Counted from the stretch's first letter, positions 8,193 to 17,259 are shown. The stretch: DNA of 64,000 nt from Microcosmobacter sp040493455 (GCF_040493455.1 NZ_JANFDA010000003.1:1-64000), one strand, 5' to 3'. Numbers and translations: made by a program. Notes: a model not told the origin generated them from the letters alone.

Positions 8193-9251
8193 ATGGAATT
8201 ACAACAACGAATTAACGCTTTTGTAAAATTAGGACAGTTTTTAGAGCAGTTTTCAACAGATTCTCCAAAAAGAAATGATAATGTTGAACATAATGATGTT
8301 TTTTTTGATGGATTTAAGCATCAATTAAAATTAGCACAGGAACATAATGGTTGGTTTACAAAGTCAAATCTTGAGTTTGCAATAAGAGGTTGGGTGAATT
8401 TGCTAACAGAAGAAAAACTTTCTGAATGGTTAGATTCTTACAAGTTCACTAACAAAGAAAAAAAGCTAGTTGCCATAATCATGGCTGGGAATATCCCAAT
8501 GGTTGGTTTTCATGATTTTCTGTCAGTACTAATATCTGGTCATAATGTTCTAGTTAAGCAATCTTCAAACGACAAGCATATAGTTCCGTTTTTAGCTAAG
8601 TACTTGGAATATGTTGAACCAGAGTTTAAAGGATGCATTCAATTTACAGAAGAAAAATTAGAAGGGTTTGATGCTGTGATTGCTACTGGAAGTAATAACA
8701 CTGCTCGTTATTTTGAATATTATTTTAAAGATAAGCCTTCAATAATTCGAAAGAATAGAAATTCTGTGGCAGTGCTCACGGGAAATGAAAGTGAAGATGA
8801 TTTAAAACAATTGTCTGAAGATGTCTTTAGATATTATGGATTGGGTTGTCGTAGTGTTTCAAAATTATTTGTTCCAAAGGACTATGATTTTGATGCATTT
8901 TTTAAAGCTCTGTATCATTGGCATCCAGTAATTGAAGAGGCTAAATACGCAAATAATTACGATTATAATAAAGCTGTGTATTTAATGAGTGAATTTGATA
9001 TGCTAGAAAACGGGTTTTTGATGATTAAAGAAGATAGTAGTTATGCTTCACCAATAGCAACAGTATTTTACGAATACTATAATGACTTAGATAGCTTGAA
9101 GTTGAAGTTGCAACAAGATTCAGATCAGATTCAATGTATTGTTGCTAATAATTTGGTGGATAGCGAAATCCCTTTCGGAAAAACCCAAACCCCAGAACTT
9201 ACAGACTATGCAGATGGTGTTGATACAATTGAATTTTTGTTAAAAATATAG
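8193..9251 (+). CDS. Acyl-CoA reductase, LuxC-like
   Basis: This 352-residue protein resembles the LuxC/acyl-CoA reductase branch of the aldehyde dehydrogenase superfamily, which reduces activated fatty acyl groups to aldehydes with NADPH. It shows the nucleotide-fold segment AIIMAGNIPMVGFHDFLSVL, the VLVKQSSNDKHIVPFL stretch, and RYYGLGCRSVSKLFVP containing the probable catalytic cysteine of the GxGCRSV motif. The start is the ATG at 8193 (MELQQRINAF); the longer frame from 8115 would begin inside the divergent ferredoxin gene. There are no luxAB genes nearby, so light production is not implied. It is followed by serC and serA in the same direction. Confidence 0.85.
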   Translation: MELQQRINAFVKLGQFLEQFSTDSPKRNDNVEHNDVFFDGFKHQLKLAQEHNGWFTKSNLEFAIRGWVNLLTEEKLSEWLDSYKFTNKEKKLVAIIMAGNIPMVGFHDFLSVLISGHNVLVKQSSNDKHIVPFLAKYLEYVEPEFKGCIQFTEEKLEGFDAVIATGSNNTARYFEYYFKDKPSIIRKNRNSVAVLTGNESEDDLKQLSEDVFRYYGLGCRSVSKLFVPKDYDFDAFFKALYHWHPVIEEAKYANNYDYNKAVYLMSEFDMLENGFLMIKEDSSYASPIATVFYEYYNDLDSLKLKLQQDSDQIQCIVANNLVDSEIPFGKTQTPELTDYADGVDTIEFLLKI

Positions 9252-9328
9252 TTGAAAAATTATAGTTTTCATAACACCTAATCTACTAGAAATTATCACC
9301 TTTGCATTTGAAAAAAATATAGTTAATC

Positions 9329-10393
9329 ATGGTTAAGAAACACAACTTTAGCGCAGGTCCATGCATTTTGCCAAAAGAAGTCATGCAAAAAGCTTCAGAG
9401 GCAGTTATCGATTTTGATAATGGATTATCGTTGCTAGAGATTTCCCACAGAAGTAAGCCCTTTGTTGATGTCATGGAGAAGGCTAGAAGTCTAGCGTTAG
9501 AATTGCTTGGATTAGAAGGTAAAGGATACAAAGCATTGTTCTTACAAGGCGGTGCAAGTACTCAATTTTTAATGGTTGCATTGAACCTATTAGAAAAGCG
9601 AGCAGGATATTTGAATACAGGTACATGGAGCTCTAAAGCGATCAAAGAAGCAAAAATATATGATGACATATATGAAGTAGCTACTTCTGAAAATGCAGGC
9701 TTTAATTATATCCCAAAAGGATATGACATCCCTGAAGATTACGATTATTTCCACTGTACGTCCAATAACACCATATTTGGAACTCAGATGAAATCTTTTC
9801 CAGATTCACCGATTCCTATGGTGTGTGACATGAGTAGCGATATTTTTTCGAGAAGTTTAGACTTTTCAAAATTTGATATCATATATGCAGGAGCACAAAA
9901 AAACATGGGGCCGGCAGGAACAACTTTAGTAGTAGTTAAAGAAGATGTTCTTGGAAAAGTATCTCGTAAGATTCCATCGATGATGGACTATAAAGTACAC
10001 ATTAGTAAAAGTAGTATGTTCAATACACCTCCAGTATTTGCTGTTTATACATCTATGCTTACGATGGAATGGCTTAAGAAGCTAGGAGGAATAAAGGCTA
10101 TTGAGGAAATCAATGAAAAGAAAGCTCGACTTATATATTCTGAAATAGATTTAAATCCACTATTCAAAGGGTATTCAGTAAAAGAAGACCGATCCAATAT
10201 GAATGCAACATTTACCTTAGCTAACGGAGATCTAAAAGAAACTTTTGACGCTATGTGGAAGGAAGCTGGAATAAATGGACTTAATGGGCACAGAAGTGTA
10301 GGTGGTTATAGAGCGTCAATGTATAATGCGTTATCACTAGATAGCGTAAAAGCATTGGTAGAAGTAATGAGTGAATTAGAAAGAAAAGCATAA
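9329..10393 (+). CDS. serC: 3-phosphoserine aminotransferase
   Basis: This PLP enzyme converts 3-phosphohydroxypyruvate and glutamate to 3-phosphoserine, the second step of serine synthesis; it can also serve in pyridoxine synthesis. The 354-residue sequence starts with the typical HNFSAGPCILP, has ISHRSKPF near residue 38, FLQGGASTQF near 71, and the PLP lysine in YAGAQKNMGPAG (Lys191). The GHRSVGGYRASMYNA segment at the C-terminus binds phosphate. serA follows 9 bases later, so the two act as a pair. Length is normal. Confidence 0.97.
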   Translation: MVKKHNFSAGPCILPKEVMQKASEAVIDFDNGLSLLEISHRSKPFVDVMEKARSLALELLGLEGKGYKALFLQGGASTQFLMVALNLLEKRAGYLNTGTWSSKAIKEAKIYDDIYEVATSENAGFNYIPKGYDIPEDYDYFHCTSNNTIFGTQMKSFPDSPIPMVCDMSSDIFSRSLDFSKFDIIYAGAQKNMGPAGTTLVVVKEDVLGKVSRKIPSMMDYKVHISKSSMFNTPPVFAVYTSMLTMEWLKKLGGIKAIEEINEKKARLIYSEIDLNPLFKGYSVKEDRSNMNATFTLANGDLKETFDAMWKEAGINGLNGHRSVGGYRASMYNALSLDSVKALVEVMSELERKA

Positions 10394-10402
10394 CAAGAAT
10401 TA

Positions 10403-11356
10403 ATGAAAGTATTAGCAAACGACGGTGTATCTCAAAGTGGTATTAATGCTTTAGAACAAGCAGGGTTTGAGGTATTAACAACAACTGTAGCACAAGAGCA
10501 GTTAGAAAACTATATCAATGAAAACAACATTGATGTATTATTGGTGAGAAGTGCTACAAAAGTGAGAAAAGATATTATTGATGGATGCCCAGACCTTAAA
10601 ATCATTGGACGTGGTGGCGTAGGTATGGATAATATCGATGTAGACTATGCAAGAGATAAAGGGAAACATGTTATTAATACACCTGCGGCTTCATCGAGCT
10701 CTGTTGCAGAGTTGGTATTTGCGCACTTATATGGCGGTGTTCGTTTCTTGCATGATGCCAATAGAAATATGCCTCTAGACGGAGACACAAAATTCAAAGC
10801 GTTAAAAAAGAACTACGCTAAAGGTGTAGAGCTTAGAGGAAAAACGTTAGGAGTTATTGGTTTTGGTCGTATTGGTCAGGAAGTAGCTAAAATTGCCTTA
10901 GGTATTGGTATGAAAGTTATTGCTAGCGATATGTTTGTAGAAAAAGCAGATATAAAACTAGAGTTTTTTGATGGACAAAGTGTAGACTTTGGTATCGAAA
11001 CACAACCAATGGATGCTATTTTAAAAGAATCAGATTTCATAACACTACATGTACCAGCACAGAAAGATTATGTGATAGGAAAGAAAGAGATGGAAACTAT
11101 GAAAGAAGGTGTAGGTCTAATTAATGCTGCTCGTGGTGGTGTTATAGATGAGGTTGCGCTGATTGACGCTTTAGATTCTGGAAAGATTGCTTTTGCAGGT
11201 CTAGATGTTTTTGAAAACGAACCAGCTCCAGCGATTAAAGTCTTAATGAATGGTAGAGTATCATTGACACCTCATATTGGAGCTGCAACGAATGAAGCAC
11301 AGGATAGAATTGGAACTGAATTGGCATCCCAAATCATAAGTATTCTTAAATCGTAA
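10403..11356 (+). CDS. serA: D-3-phosphoglycerate dehydrogenase, short form
   Basis: This NAD-dependent dehydrogenase oxidises 3-phosphoglycerate, the first step of serine synthesis. At 317 residues it is the short form, with no C-terminal ACT or ASB regulatory domain, so classic serine feedback through an ACT domain is not expected. Visible motifs are the dinucleotide-binding GKTLGVIGFGRIGQEVAKIA near residue 150, INAARGGVIDEVAL with the catalytic Arg near 238, and LTPHIGAATNEAQDR with the catalytic His near 292. It is coupled to serC upstream and ends in a terminator at 11398. The position next to serC makes serine synthesis much more likely than another 2-hydroxyacid dehydrogenase role. 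Confidence 0.94.
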   Translation: MKVLANDGVSQSGINALEQAGFEVLTTTVAQEQLENYINENNIDVLLVRSATKVRKDIIDGCPDLKIIGRGGVGMDNIDVDYARDKGKHVINTPAASSSSVAELVFAHLYGGVRFLHDANRNMPLDGDTKFKALKKNYAKGVELRGKTLGVIGFGRIGQEVAKIALGIGMKVIASDMFVEKADIKLEFFDGQSVDFGIETQPMDAILKESDFITLHVPAQKDYVIGKKEMETMKEGVGLINAARGGVIDEVALIDALDSGKIAFAGLDVFENEPAPAIKVLMNGRVSLTPHIGAATNEAQDRIGTELASQIISILKS

Positions 11357-11397
11357 TTCAATTTTTGGTCTTAAATGTGACCAAAATGATAATATAG

Positions 11398-11426
11398 AGT
11401 CCTAATATATGTTAGGACTTTTTTTG
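11398..11426 (+). terminator. Intrinsic terminator after serA
   Basis: An 8-bp stem (11398-11405 with 11412-11419) with a 6-base loop is followed by a run of T. It closes the serC-serA unit and separates it from the DUF937 gene. Confidence 0.85.
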
Positions 11427-11471
11427 TACCTTGAAAACACTAAACTTATAACCCTTTTTATTCAAACTATT

Positions 11472-12113
11472 ATGTCAGGAATTTTAGACTTATTAAACAG
11501 CGATTTAGGAAAGACAATTATCAGTGGAGTAGCTGGATCCACTGGACAAGACACTAATAAAACTAGTGGATTGTTGACTATGGCTATGCCAGTACTCATG
11601 AAAGCTATGGAGAGAAATGCTTCAACACCAGAAGGTGCAGAAGGATTGTATGGTGCATTAAACAAGCACGATGGAAGTATTTTAGATAACCTTGGAGATC
11701 TTTTCAATGGAGGTGTAAACAAAGAAGTTGTGGATGATGGGGGGAAAATTCTTGGACACGTATTGGGAAGTAGACAACTAGGCGTAGAGAAAGTATTGAG
11801 TGAAAAATCTGGAATGGATCTAGGATCAGTTGCTAATATTCTAAAAGTAGCCGCACCGATCCTAATGGGAGTTCTTGGAAAACAAAGCAGACAACAAAAT
11901 GTTAGTCAAGCTTCAGATATGTCTAGCGTTTTAGGTGGTTTGCTTGGCGGTAACTCAACACAAAGAGAACAAGGATTTTTAGAGAAAATCTTAGACGCAG
12001 ATGGAGATGGTAGCGTTATTGATGATGTTGCAGGAATGGTGCTTGGAGGAGGCAAGAAGAAGAGTGGTGGACTTGGAGGATTACTCGGAGGACTATTTGG
12101 AGGTAATAGATAA
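11472..12113 (+). CDS. DUF937 family protein
   Basis: The 213-residue protein has the DUF937 layout: an N-terminal ILDLLNSDLGKTIISGVA helix, repeated small-residue helical segments such as LLTMAMPVLMKAM, a loop DADGDGSVIDD that resembles a calcium-binding loop, and a glycine-rich C-terminus with repeated GGLLGG. No signal peptide is evident. DUF937 proteins are widespread and their function is unknown. The start at 11472 (MSGILDLL) is chosen because the longer frame from 11409 runs back into the serA terminator. The gene stands alone between two terminators. Confidence 0.88.
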   Translation: MSGILDLLNSDLGKTIISGVAGSTGQDTNKTSGLLTMAMPVLMKAMERNASTPEGAEGLYGALNKHDGSILDNLGDLFNGGVNKEVVDDGGKILGHVLGSRQLGVEKVLSEKSGMDLGSVANILKVAAPILMGVLGKQSRQQNVSQASDMSSVLGGLLGGNSTQREQGFLEKILDADGDGSVIDDVAGMVLGGGKKKSGGLGGLLGGLFGGNR

Positions 12114-12132
12114 TAGAAAATCTCAATAGATG

Positions 12133-12160
12133 AAGGCCAGGTAGAACCTGGCCTTTTTTG
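12133..12160 (+). terminator. Intrinsic terminator after the DUF937 gene
   Basis: A perfect 10-bp stem (12133-12142 with 12146-12155) and a T-rich tail lie 20 bases after the stop codon. Confidence 0.9.
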
Positions 12161-12227
12161 TTAAATCCAATTTAAAACCCTCAATTTACGGTCCAATTTT
12201 TGTAACTTTAAATCAAAATGATTGGTT

Positions 12228-12665
12228 ATGAGAGCGTTATTGGTAATAATGATAATTGGCTGTTTTGCATTTAGTTGCAAAGCAAACTATAATGGAAAAA
12301 GTAATGCTGATGAGATTGCTAATGCTGAAAAGTTTAGCGATACAGTAAAAATTGCTGGAGAAGAAACAGAATACGAAATTATAATTGTAGAGCCTGGGTT
12401 TAATGCTTGGTTGCGATCTACAGCAAGGCAAGAAGGATATTATTCTCAAAATTTTTTAGAAACCAGGAACAGACAATATGTACTCTTTTGGAACCAGCGT
12501 GTTCTACAACCCAATAGGTTTGATCCAAACTTGTACTGCTTGCAAATAGATTATGACTCAACTATAGATTATGGCTATGATGTCAACTATAAGCTGTATA
12601 ACTATTTCGTCTATTTTCAGCTAAAATATAAACAGCAGCTTGGAACTTGGATTCCTAGAATTTAG
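12228..12665 (+). CDS. DUF6146 family lipoprotein
   Basis: A 145-residue exported protein: a hydrophobic N-terminus ending in AFSCKAN, which looks like a lipobox, then an acidic linker and the conserved-looking domain from EYEIIIVEPGFNAWL through RQYVLFWNQRV to YKLYNYFVYFQLKYKQQLG. The pattern fits the DUF6146 family of Flavobacteriia; the function is unknown. I prefer the ATG at 12228 to the TTG six bases earlier. The next gene (DUF6787) begins 27 bases after the stop, but a separate promoter overlaps the end of this gene. Confidence 0.78.
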   Translation: MRALLVIMIIGCFAFSCKANYNGKSNADEIANAEKFSDTVKIAGEETEYEIIIVEPGFNAWLRSTARQEGYYSQNFLETRNRQYVLFWNQRVLQPNRFDPNLYCLQIDYDSTIDYGYDVNYKLYNYFVYFQLKYKQQLGTWIPRI

Positions 12666-12675
12666 CGTATCTTTG
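12647..12675 (+). promoter_or_regulatory. Putative promoter of the DUF6787 / metal-uptake gene string
   Basis: A TTG at 12647-12649 and the -7 box TATCTTTG at 12668-12675 are spaced by 18 bases, close to the Bacteroidota -33/-7 arrangement. The DUF6787 start codon follows 17 bases after the box. It overlaps the 3' end of the DUF6146 gene. Confidence 0.55.
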
Positions 12676-12692
12676 CATCGCTAAATCTTACT

Positions 12693-12998
12693 ATGGAAAA
12701 ATTAAAAGAGCGCTGGGGAATATCTTCCAACTTTCAAATCATCATGATTCTTATTGTTTTTGCTGTTACAGGATCATCTTCGGTGTATGTAACCAAACCA
12801 GTTTTAGGTTTTTTTGGAATAGTAAAAGAGAACTTTGATTATACTTTTTTTTATTACGTTCTTAAAATTTTGTTAGTATTCCCAATTTACCAAGTATTAT
12901 TGGTTTTCTTTGGCTGGATTTTTGGCCAATTCCAATTTTTTTGGAATTTTGAAAAAAAGATGCTCAGCAGAATGGGCTTTAAAAGATTTTTTAAATAA
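12693..12998 (+). CDS. DUF6787 family membrane protein
   Basis: A 101-residue inner-membrane protein with two or three hydrophobic segments (about residues 15-40 and 50-80) and a basic C-terminus, KKMLSRMGFKRFFK. The opening MEKLKERWGI and the FGWIFGQFQFFWNFEKKM segment are typical of DUF6787, a family confined to the Bacteroidota as far as I know. It is sometimes mislabelled as prolipoprotein diacylglyceryl transferase. Function unknown. It is the first gene after the promoter at 12647 and directly abuts the His-rich gene downstream. Confidence 0.82.
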   Translation: MEKLKERWGISSNFQIIMILIVFAVTGSSSVYVTKPVLGFFGIVKENFDYTFFYYVLKILLVFPIYQVLLVFFGWIFGQFQFFWNFEKKMLSRMGFKRFFK

Positions 12999-13334
12999 GT
13001 GAAGACAATCTTTTTGAACATATTCAAAAACTTTATAGCACTATCTTTAACGATAGCTGTTGCATTGCCTTCATTTGTTAAATTGTCCCATACTTTCAAT
13101 CATCACACGCACGAAGTTTGTGAAGGCGATAGTTCACTTCATTTTCATAAACTAGATGTAGATTGTGAATTCTATAAATTCAAACTCAATAATAATTATG
13201 AGGTTATTGATTTAGATATTGAAATTTTCACCATAGAAATTTTTGATACTAATTTAATTTCGCACAAATCTTTCCTAAAAAATAAAATTCGGCTAAATCG
13301 CTTTCAGAGAGGACCTCCTTTCTCTTTTGCTTGA
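12999..13334 (+). CDS. His/Cys-rich small exported protein, candidate metal-binding protein
   Basis: The 111-residue product starts with a signal-like hydrophobic segment (about residues 8-26, IALSLTIAVALPSF). It then has a dense His/Cys patch: HTFNHHTHEVC, HFHKLDVDCEFYKF. Such a pattern (H-HH-H-C then HFH, then DC) is suited to binding zinc, copper or a similar ion. The rest is beta-rich and ends RFQRGPPFSF. The start is a GTG immediately after the DUF6787 stop codon, so translation is probably coupled. The gene lies just upstream of a TonB-dependent receptor. No database family is recognised with certainty; a periplasmic metal chaperone or sensor of the uptake system is my inference. Confidence 0.7.
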   Translation: MKTIFLNIFKNFIALSLTIAVALPSFVKLSHTFNHHTHEVCEGDSSLHFHKLDVDCEFYKFKLNNNYEVIDLDIEIFTIEIFDTNLISHKSFLKNKIRLNRFQRGPPFSFA

Positions 13335-13374
13335 TTAAGTAATTGACAAATACACGAACTTTATTTAGAATTAT

Positions 13375-15774
13375 ATGGGCAAACGAATTTGCCTAATTGT
13401 AATGTTGCATTCATGTATCATGTTTGCTCAAGACTGCAATTATAGACTTACCGGAACTATTGAAGATTTTCACGATGGTACACCAATCGTTGGAGCTACT
13501 ATCTATATGAAAAATCTTGATACCTATACAACATCAAATATTGATGGTTATTTCTCTATTGATGATTTGTGTAAAGGAAAACTAATTCTTGAAATCTCTC
13601 ACATAGGTTGTGAAACTAAATTGTTAGAGATTGATGTTACTGGTGATATGGTGCGTATTATAAAGCTAGAACATCATATTGAAGAATTAGGTGAAGTGAA
13701 GGTAAATGGCAAAGGACAACTTAAGCAAACTGCAACAGGGCAGGAGTCTAAAATAAAGAGTGAAGTTCTAAGTAATTACAGTGCATTAACATTGGGTGAT
13801 GTGGTTAAGGAGATTTCAGGAGTGCAATCTCTTAACACGGGTAATGTTATTACGAAACCTATCATCAATGGTTTGCACAGTAGTAGAGTTGCCATTATCA
13901 ATAATGGTGTACGATTACAAGATCAAGATTGGGGAATAGAGCATGCTCCAAATTTAGATATAAATGCATCTAGTTCTATCTCGGTAATAAAAGGGTCGAG
14001 TGCACTAGCACTCTCAGGAGATGCTATTGGTGGTGTTGTAGTTCTTAACCCAAAGCGTGCAATAAGAAAAGATAGCTTATATGGTCAAACCACTTTGAAT
14101 GGACAAAGTAATGGTAGAGGCGGTTCGGTTTCTACTAAGTTAGGTAAGTCTTTCAAGTCTGGTTGGTATGTCGACGGTATAGCTACATATAAACGCCTTG
14201 GTGATTTTGAAGCACCAGATTATGTACTGTCCAATAGTGGTACCGAATTTAGATCTTTTAGTATAAATGGTGGATTCTCGAGTTTTGAAAAGGGATTTAA
14301 TGCTTTTTATAGTGTTGTAGATAATACTATAGGCATATTATCAGCTTCTCACCTGGGAAGTATTCAAGACTTGGTAAATGCCATCAATAGCGATCGCCCT
14401 TTAATCATAAGAGATTTTACTTATGATATTTTGGCGCCAAGGCAAGAAATTACACATCATATGGCAAAGGCTGAATTCTATAAACGATTTTCATCCTTTG
14501 GTAAAATTACACTCAACTATAACTATCAAAATAATCAAAGATTTGAGTTTGATAGACGTAGAGGAGATGATAGAGATAAAGCGGCTGTGGATTTAAAGTT
14601 GCAAACTCATAATTTAAGACTAGATGTGCAATTAGATAAAACCATTAAGTGGATATCAAATTTTGGAGTCAGTTTAGGTTACCAGGACAATTTTGCTAAC
14701 CCCGAAACAGGAGTTAGACGATTAATACCAGATTATGAAAGGTATGATTTTGGTATTTACGGATTGTTAAAACACCAATTAAATGATAATTGGCTTTTAG
14801 ATGCTGGAGTGCGCTATGATTTCAATAGAATAGATGCTAAGAAATTTTACTTAACCAGTAGATGGGAAGAACGCGGCTATGATGAAGATTTTAGTGATAT
14901 AATTATTGAAGATTTTGGAACACAATTGTTGACCAATCCTCAATTTAATTATCATAATATATCGGCTTCTTTAGGAGCAAAGTATGATTGGAATGAGTCA
15001 AACAGTGTGTTATTTAATGCTTCTATTTCGAGTAGAGCACCAAATCCATCCGAATTATTCAGTGATGGATTACATCACTCTGCTGCTCGATTTGAGCTAG
15101 GTGACCTCAGGTTTGACCAAGAAAGATCATACAGATTGGGTGTTTCATACAAATATGATGTTGAAGCAACTCAGCTTTTAATAGAAGGATTTATTAATAG
15201 GATTAATGGTTTTCTATACCTAGAGCCAATTGGAACCAATGAGACTACTAGGGGACCTTTCCCTGAGTGGGCTTATATGCAAACCAATGCTCTAATGTAT
15301 GGTGTGGACTTCACGTTTAGCCATACTTTTAATGAATCGTTCTCATATACTAATAAATCAAGCATCCTTTTTGGTAGAGATACACAATTAGAGCGACCAT
15401 TAATCGATATACCACCAGCAAGAACAGAAAATAGCATTAGGTTTTCTAAAGTATCTTGGAATGATTTTAGCGCAGGTATTACTAGTGAACTTGTGGCTAA
15501 ACAAAATAATTTTCCGAACAATGACTTTGAAGCCTTTTTACCTTTAGAGGGAGAAAATGTTCTTGTTGAAATTAGTGAAACCCCAGATGCATACCACCTT
15601 CTTCATTTTGATGCGCAAATGAAATTTAGTTTCAGTAAACGTTTAGGGATGAAGGTTAGGCTAGGAATCGATAATATATTAGATACTAGTTATAGAAATT
15701 TATTAAACAGACAGCGATTTTTTGCTGATGAATTAGGAAGAAATGTGAATTTACAAATACAGTTAAACTATTAA
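13375..15774 (+). CDS. TonB-dependent outer-membrane receptor with carboxypeptidase-regulatory-like N-domain
   Basis: The 799-residue protein has a signal peptide (to about residue 19, ending FAQ), then a carboxypeptidase-regulatory-like domain (about 22-105, YRLTGTIEDFHDGTPIVGAT), a plug domain (about 125-235, with ALTLGDVVKEISGVQSL and SSISVIKGSSALALSGDAIGG), and a 22-strand barrel ending NLQIQLNY. It carries the extracellular-loop segment SDGLHHSAARFELGD near 565. The lack of a SusD gene next to it argues against glycan uptake. With the His-rich protein before it and an acidic lipoprotein after it, uptake of a metal ion, perhaps zinc, is the best guess. All three genes run in the same direction. 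Confidence 0.92.
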   Translation: MGKRICLIVMLHSCIMFAQDCNYRLTGTIEDFHDGTPIVGATIYMKNLDTYTTSNIDGYFSIDDLCKGKLILEISHIGCETKLLEIDVTGDMVRIIKLEHHIEELGEVKVNGKGQLKQTATGQESKIKSEVLSNYSALTLGDVVKEISGVQSLNTGNVITKPIINGLHSSRVAIINNGVRLQDQDWGIEHAPNLDINASSSISVIKGSSALALSGDAIGGVVVLNPKRAIRKDSLYGQTTLNGQSNGRGGSVSTKLGKSFKSGWYVDGIATYKRLGDFEAPDYVLSNSGTEFRSFSINGGFSSFEKGFNAFYSVVDNTIGILSASHLGSIQDLVNAINSDRPLIIRDFTYDILAPRQEITHHMAKAEFYKRFSSFGKITLNYNYQNNQRFEFDRRRGDDRDKAAVDLKLQTHNLRLDVQLDKTIKWISNFGVSLGYQDNFANPETGVRRLIPDYERYDFGIYGLLKHQLNDNWLLDAGVRYDFNRIDAKKFYLTSRWEERGYDEDFSDIIIEDFGTQLLTNPQFNYHNISASLGAKYDWNESNSVLFNASISSRAPNPSELFSDGLHHSAARFELGDLRFDQERSYRLGVSYKYDVEATQLLIEGFINRINGFLYLEPIGTNETTRGPFPEWAYMQTNALMYGVDFTFSHTFNESFSYTNKSSILFGRDTQLERPLIDIPPARTENSIRFSKVSWNDFSAGITSELVAKQNNFPNNDFEAFLPLEGENVLVEISETPDAYHLLHFDAQMKFSFSKRLGMKVRLGIDNILDTSYRNLLNRQRFFADELGRNVNLQIQLNY

Positions 15775-15786
15775 ACTCAAAAAAAG

Positions 15787-16353
15787 ATGAAAACTTTTAA
15801 ATTAATTTTTGGATTATTTTTAATTATCGGATTACACTCATGTTCAAATGATGATGACAATCCACCACCAGTAAACGAAGAAGAAGTAATTACAACGATG
15901 ACAATTACTTTAACACCTCAAGGAGGTGGTACTGCTATTACCATGAGAACTCAAGACCTTGATGGTGATGGACCTAATGCTCCTGTAGTAACAGTATCTG
16001 GTGCATTAGCAACCAATACAGTTTACAATGGAAGTATTGAGTTGTTAAACGAATTAGAAAACCCTGCTGAAGATATTACTGAAGAAGTAGAGGAAGAAGA
16101 TGATGAGCACCAATTTTTCTTTAGCTTAACAGGAACCAATGCAACAACTATGTATGCAGACATGGATGGAGATGGTAACCCAGTTGGTTTGGCATTTACT
16201 TTAACAACTACTGATGCAGGAGCTAACTCAATTACAGTTACTCTAAGACATGAGCCTGCTAAAGATGCAGCTGGTGTAAGTGACGGAGATATTACCAATG
16301 CAGGAGGAGAAACGGATATTGAAGAGACATTTAACTTTGTTGTTGGTGTTTAA
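15787..16353 (+). CDS. Acidic surface or periplasmic lipoprotein paired with the TonB receptor
   Basis: The 188-residue product has a lipoprotein signal ending LHSCSNDDDN (Cys19), then a beta-rich body with TTMTITLTPQGGG, the segment DLDGDGPNAPVVTVSG, and an acidic patch with EEVEEEDDEHQFFF. The sequence closes with ITNAGGETDIEETFNF. Proteins of this type are found in many Flavobacteriia next to TonB-dependent receptors, often with the loose label type 1 periplasmic binding fold protein. The acidic and Asp-rich loops could bind divalent cations. It starts 12 bases after the receptor stop and ends before a strong terminator, so it is the last gene of this unit. Confidence 0.85.
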   Translation: MKTFKLIFGLFLIIGLHSCSNDDDNPPPVNEEEVITTMTITLTPQGGGTAITMRTQDLDGDGPNAPVVTVSGALATNTVYNGSIELLNELENPAEDITEEVEEEDDEHQFFFSLTGTNATTMYADMDGDGNPVGLAFTLTTTDAGANSITVTLRHEPAKDAAGVSDGDITNAGGETDIEETFNFVVGV

Positions 16354-16375
16354 TTCATAGATATCTTAAAGAAAT

Positions 16376-16407
16376 AAAAAGGAGCGATAGTAATCGCTCC
16401 TTTTTAT
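16376..16407 (+). terminator. Intrinsic terminator of the putative metal-uptake unit
   Basis: An 8-bp GC-containing stem (16381-16388 with 16393-16400), flanked by A and T runs that extend the stem, lies 28 bases after the lipoprotein stop. Confidence 0.88.
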
Positions 16408-16440
16408 TTATAAGTAAATCATATTCGTTAATTTTGAACA

Positions 16441-17259
16441 ATGGATTTTATAAAGACAACCGAATCAGAATCTCACTATTCCAACTTGGAACAAATGAGC
16501 ATTTCTGAGTTACTTCAAAATATTAATACTGAAGATAAAACAGTTCCAAATGCAGTTGAAAATGCTTTACCTCAAATACATGGTTTGGTTGAACAAGTAG
16601 TTGCCAAATTAAAACAAGGAGGGCGACTGTTTTATATCGGAGCAGGAACTAGCGGAAGATTGGGTATTGTTGATGCTAGTGAATGTCCACCTACCTTTGG
16701 AGTGTCACACGATTTGGTTATTGGCTTAATAGCAGGGGGTGATTCTGCGATTAGAAAAGCAGTAGAATTTGCTGAAGATTCAAAAGAGCAAGGTTGGAGC
16801 GATCTTCAAGAGTATAAAATTTCTGAAGAAGATGTAGTTGTCGGTATTGCTGCTTCTGGTACAACGCCTTATGTTATTGGTGCATTGGAACAATGTAATG
16901 CCAACAACATTGTTACGGGATGTATTACCTGTAATCAAAATAGTCCATTAGCGCTGACTGCTAAGTTTCCTATTGAAGTTGTTGTTGGTCCGGAGTTTGT
17001 CACCGGAAGTTCTCGCATGAAAGCAGGAACTGCTCAAAAGTTAGTACTCAATATGATTACTACAGCCACGATGATACAGCTTGGCAGAGTGAAAGGAAAT
17101 AAGATGGTCGATATGCAATTGAGTAATAATAAACTTGTAGAAAGAGGTATTAAGATGATTATGGATGAAATTAATATAGGAAGTGAGGAAGCAAAGCAAC
17201 TCTTAGATACTCATAAAAGTGTACGATCTGCAATACAAGCATACAATGGAAACAAATAG
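16441..17259 (+). CDS. murQ: N-acetylmuramic acid 6-phosphate etherase
   Basis: MurQ cleaves the D-lactyl ether of N-acetylmuramic acid 6-phosphate to give N-acetylglucosamine 6-phosphate, a step in recycling peptidoglycan sugars. The 272-residue sequence has the SIS-domain phosphosugar site GAGTSGRLGIVDASECPPTF near residue 65, GIAASGTTPYVIGAL near 139, and the signature GPEFVTGSSRMKAGTAQK near 185. No murP, anmK or amgK is near it, so the source of the substrate is not shown here. It overlaps the next small gene by 14 bases. A TAATTTTG box only 4 bases before the ATG could make the mRNA nearly leaderless. Confidence 0.95.
   Translation: MDFIKTTESESHYSNLEQMSISELLQNINTEDKTVPNAVENALPQIHGLVEQVVAKLKQGGRLFYIGAGTSGRLGIVDASECPPTFGVSHDLVIGLIAGGDSAIRKAVEFAEDSKEQGWSDLQEYKISEEDVVVGIAASGTTPYVIGALEQCNANNIVTGCITCNQNSPLALTAKFPIEVVVGPEFVTGSSRMKAGTAQKLVLNMITTATMIQLGRVKGNKMVDMQLSNNKLVERGIKMIMDEINIGSEEAKQLLDTHKSVRSAIQAYNGNK

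Noticed and set aside
8126..8194. N-terminal extension of the ferredoxin (start at 8194)
   Set aside because: The extension covers both -7 boxes of the divergent promoter region and does not match the ferredoxin N-terminus.
8193..9251. Bioluminescence gene luxC
   Set aside because: The protein is LuxC-like, but no luxD, luxAB or luxE is nearby and the context is serine synthesis; a general acyl-CoA reductase is safer.
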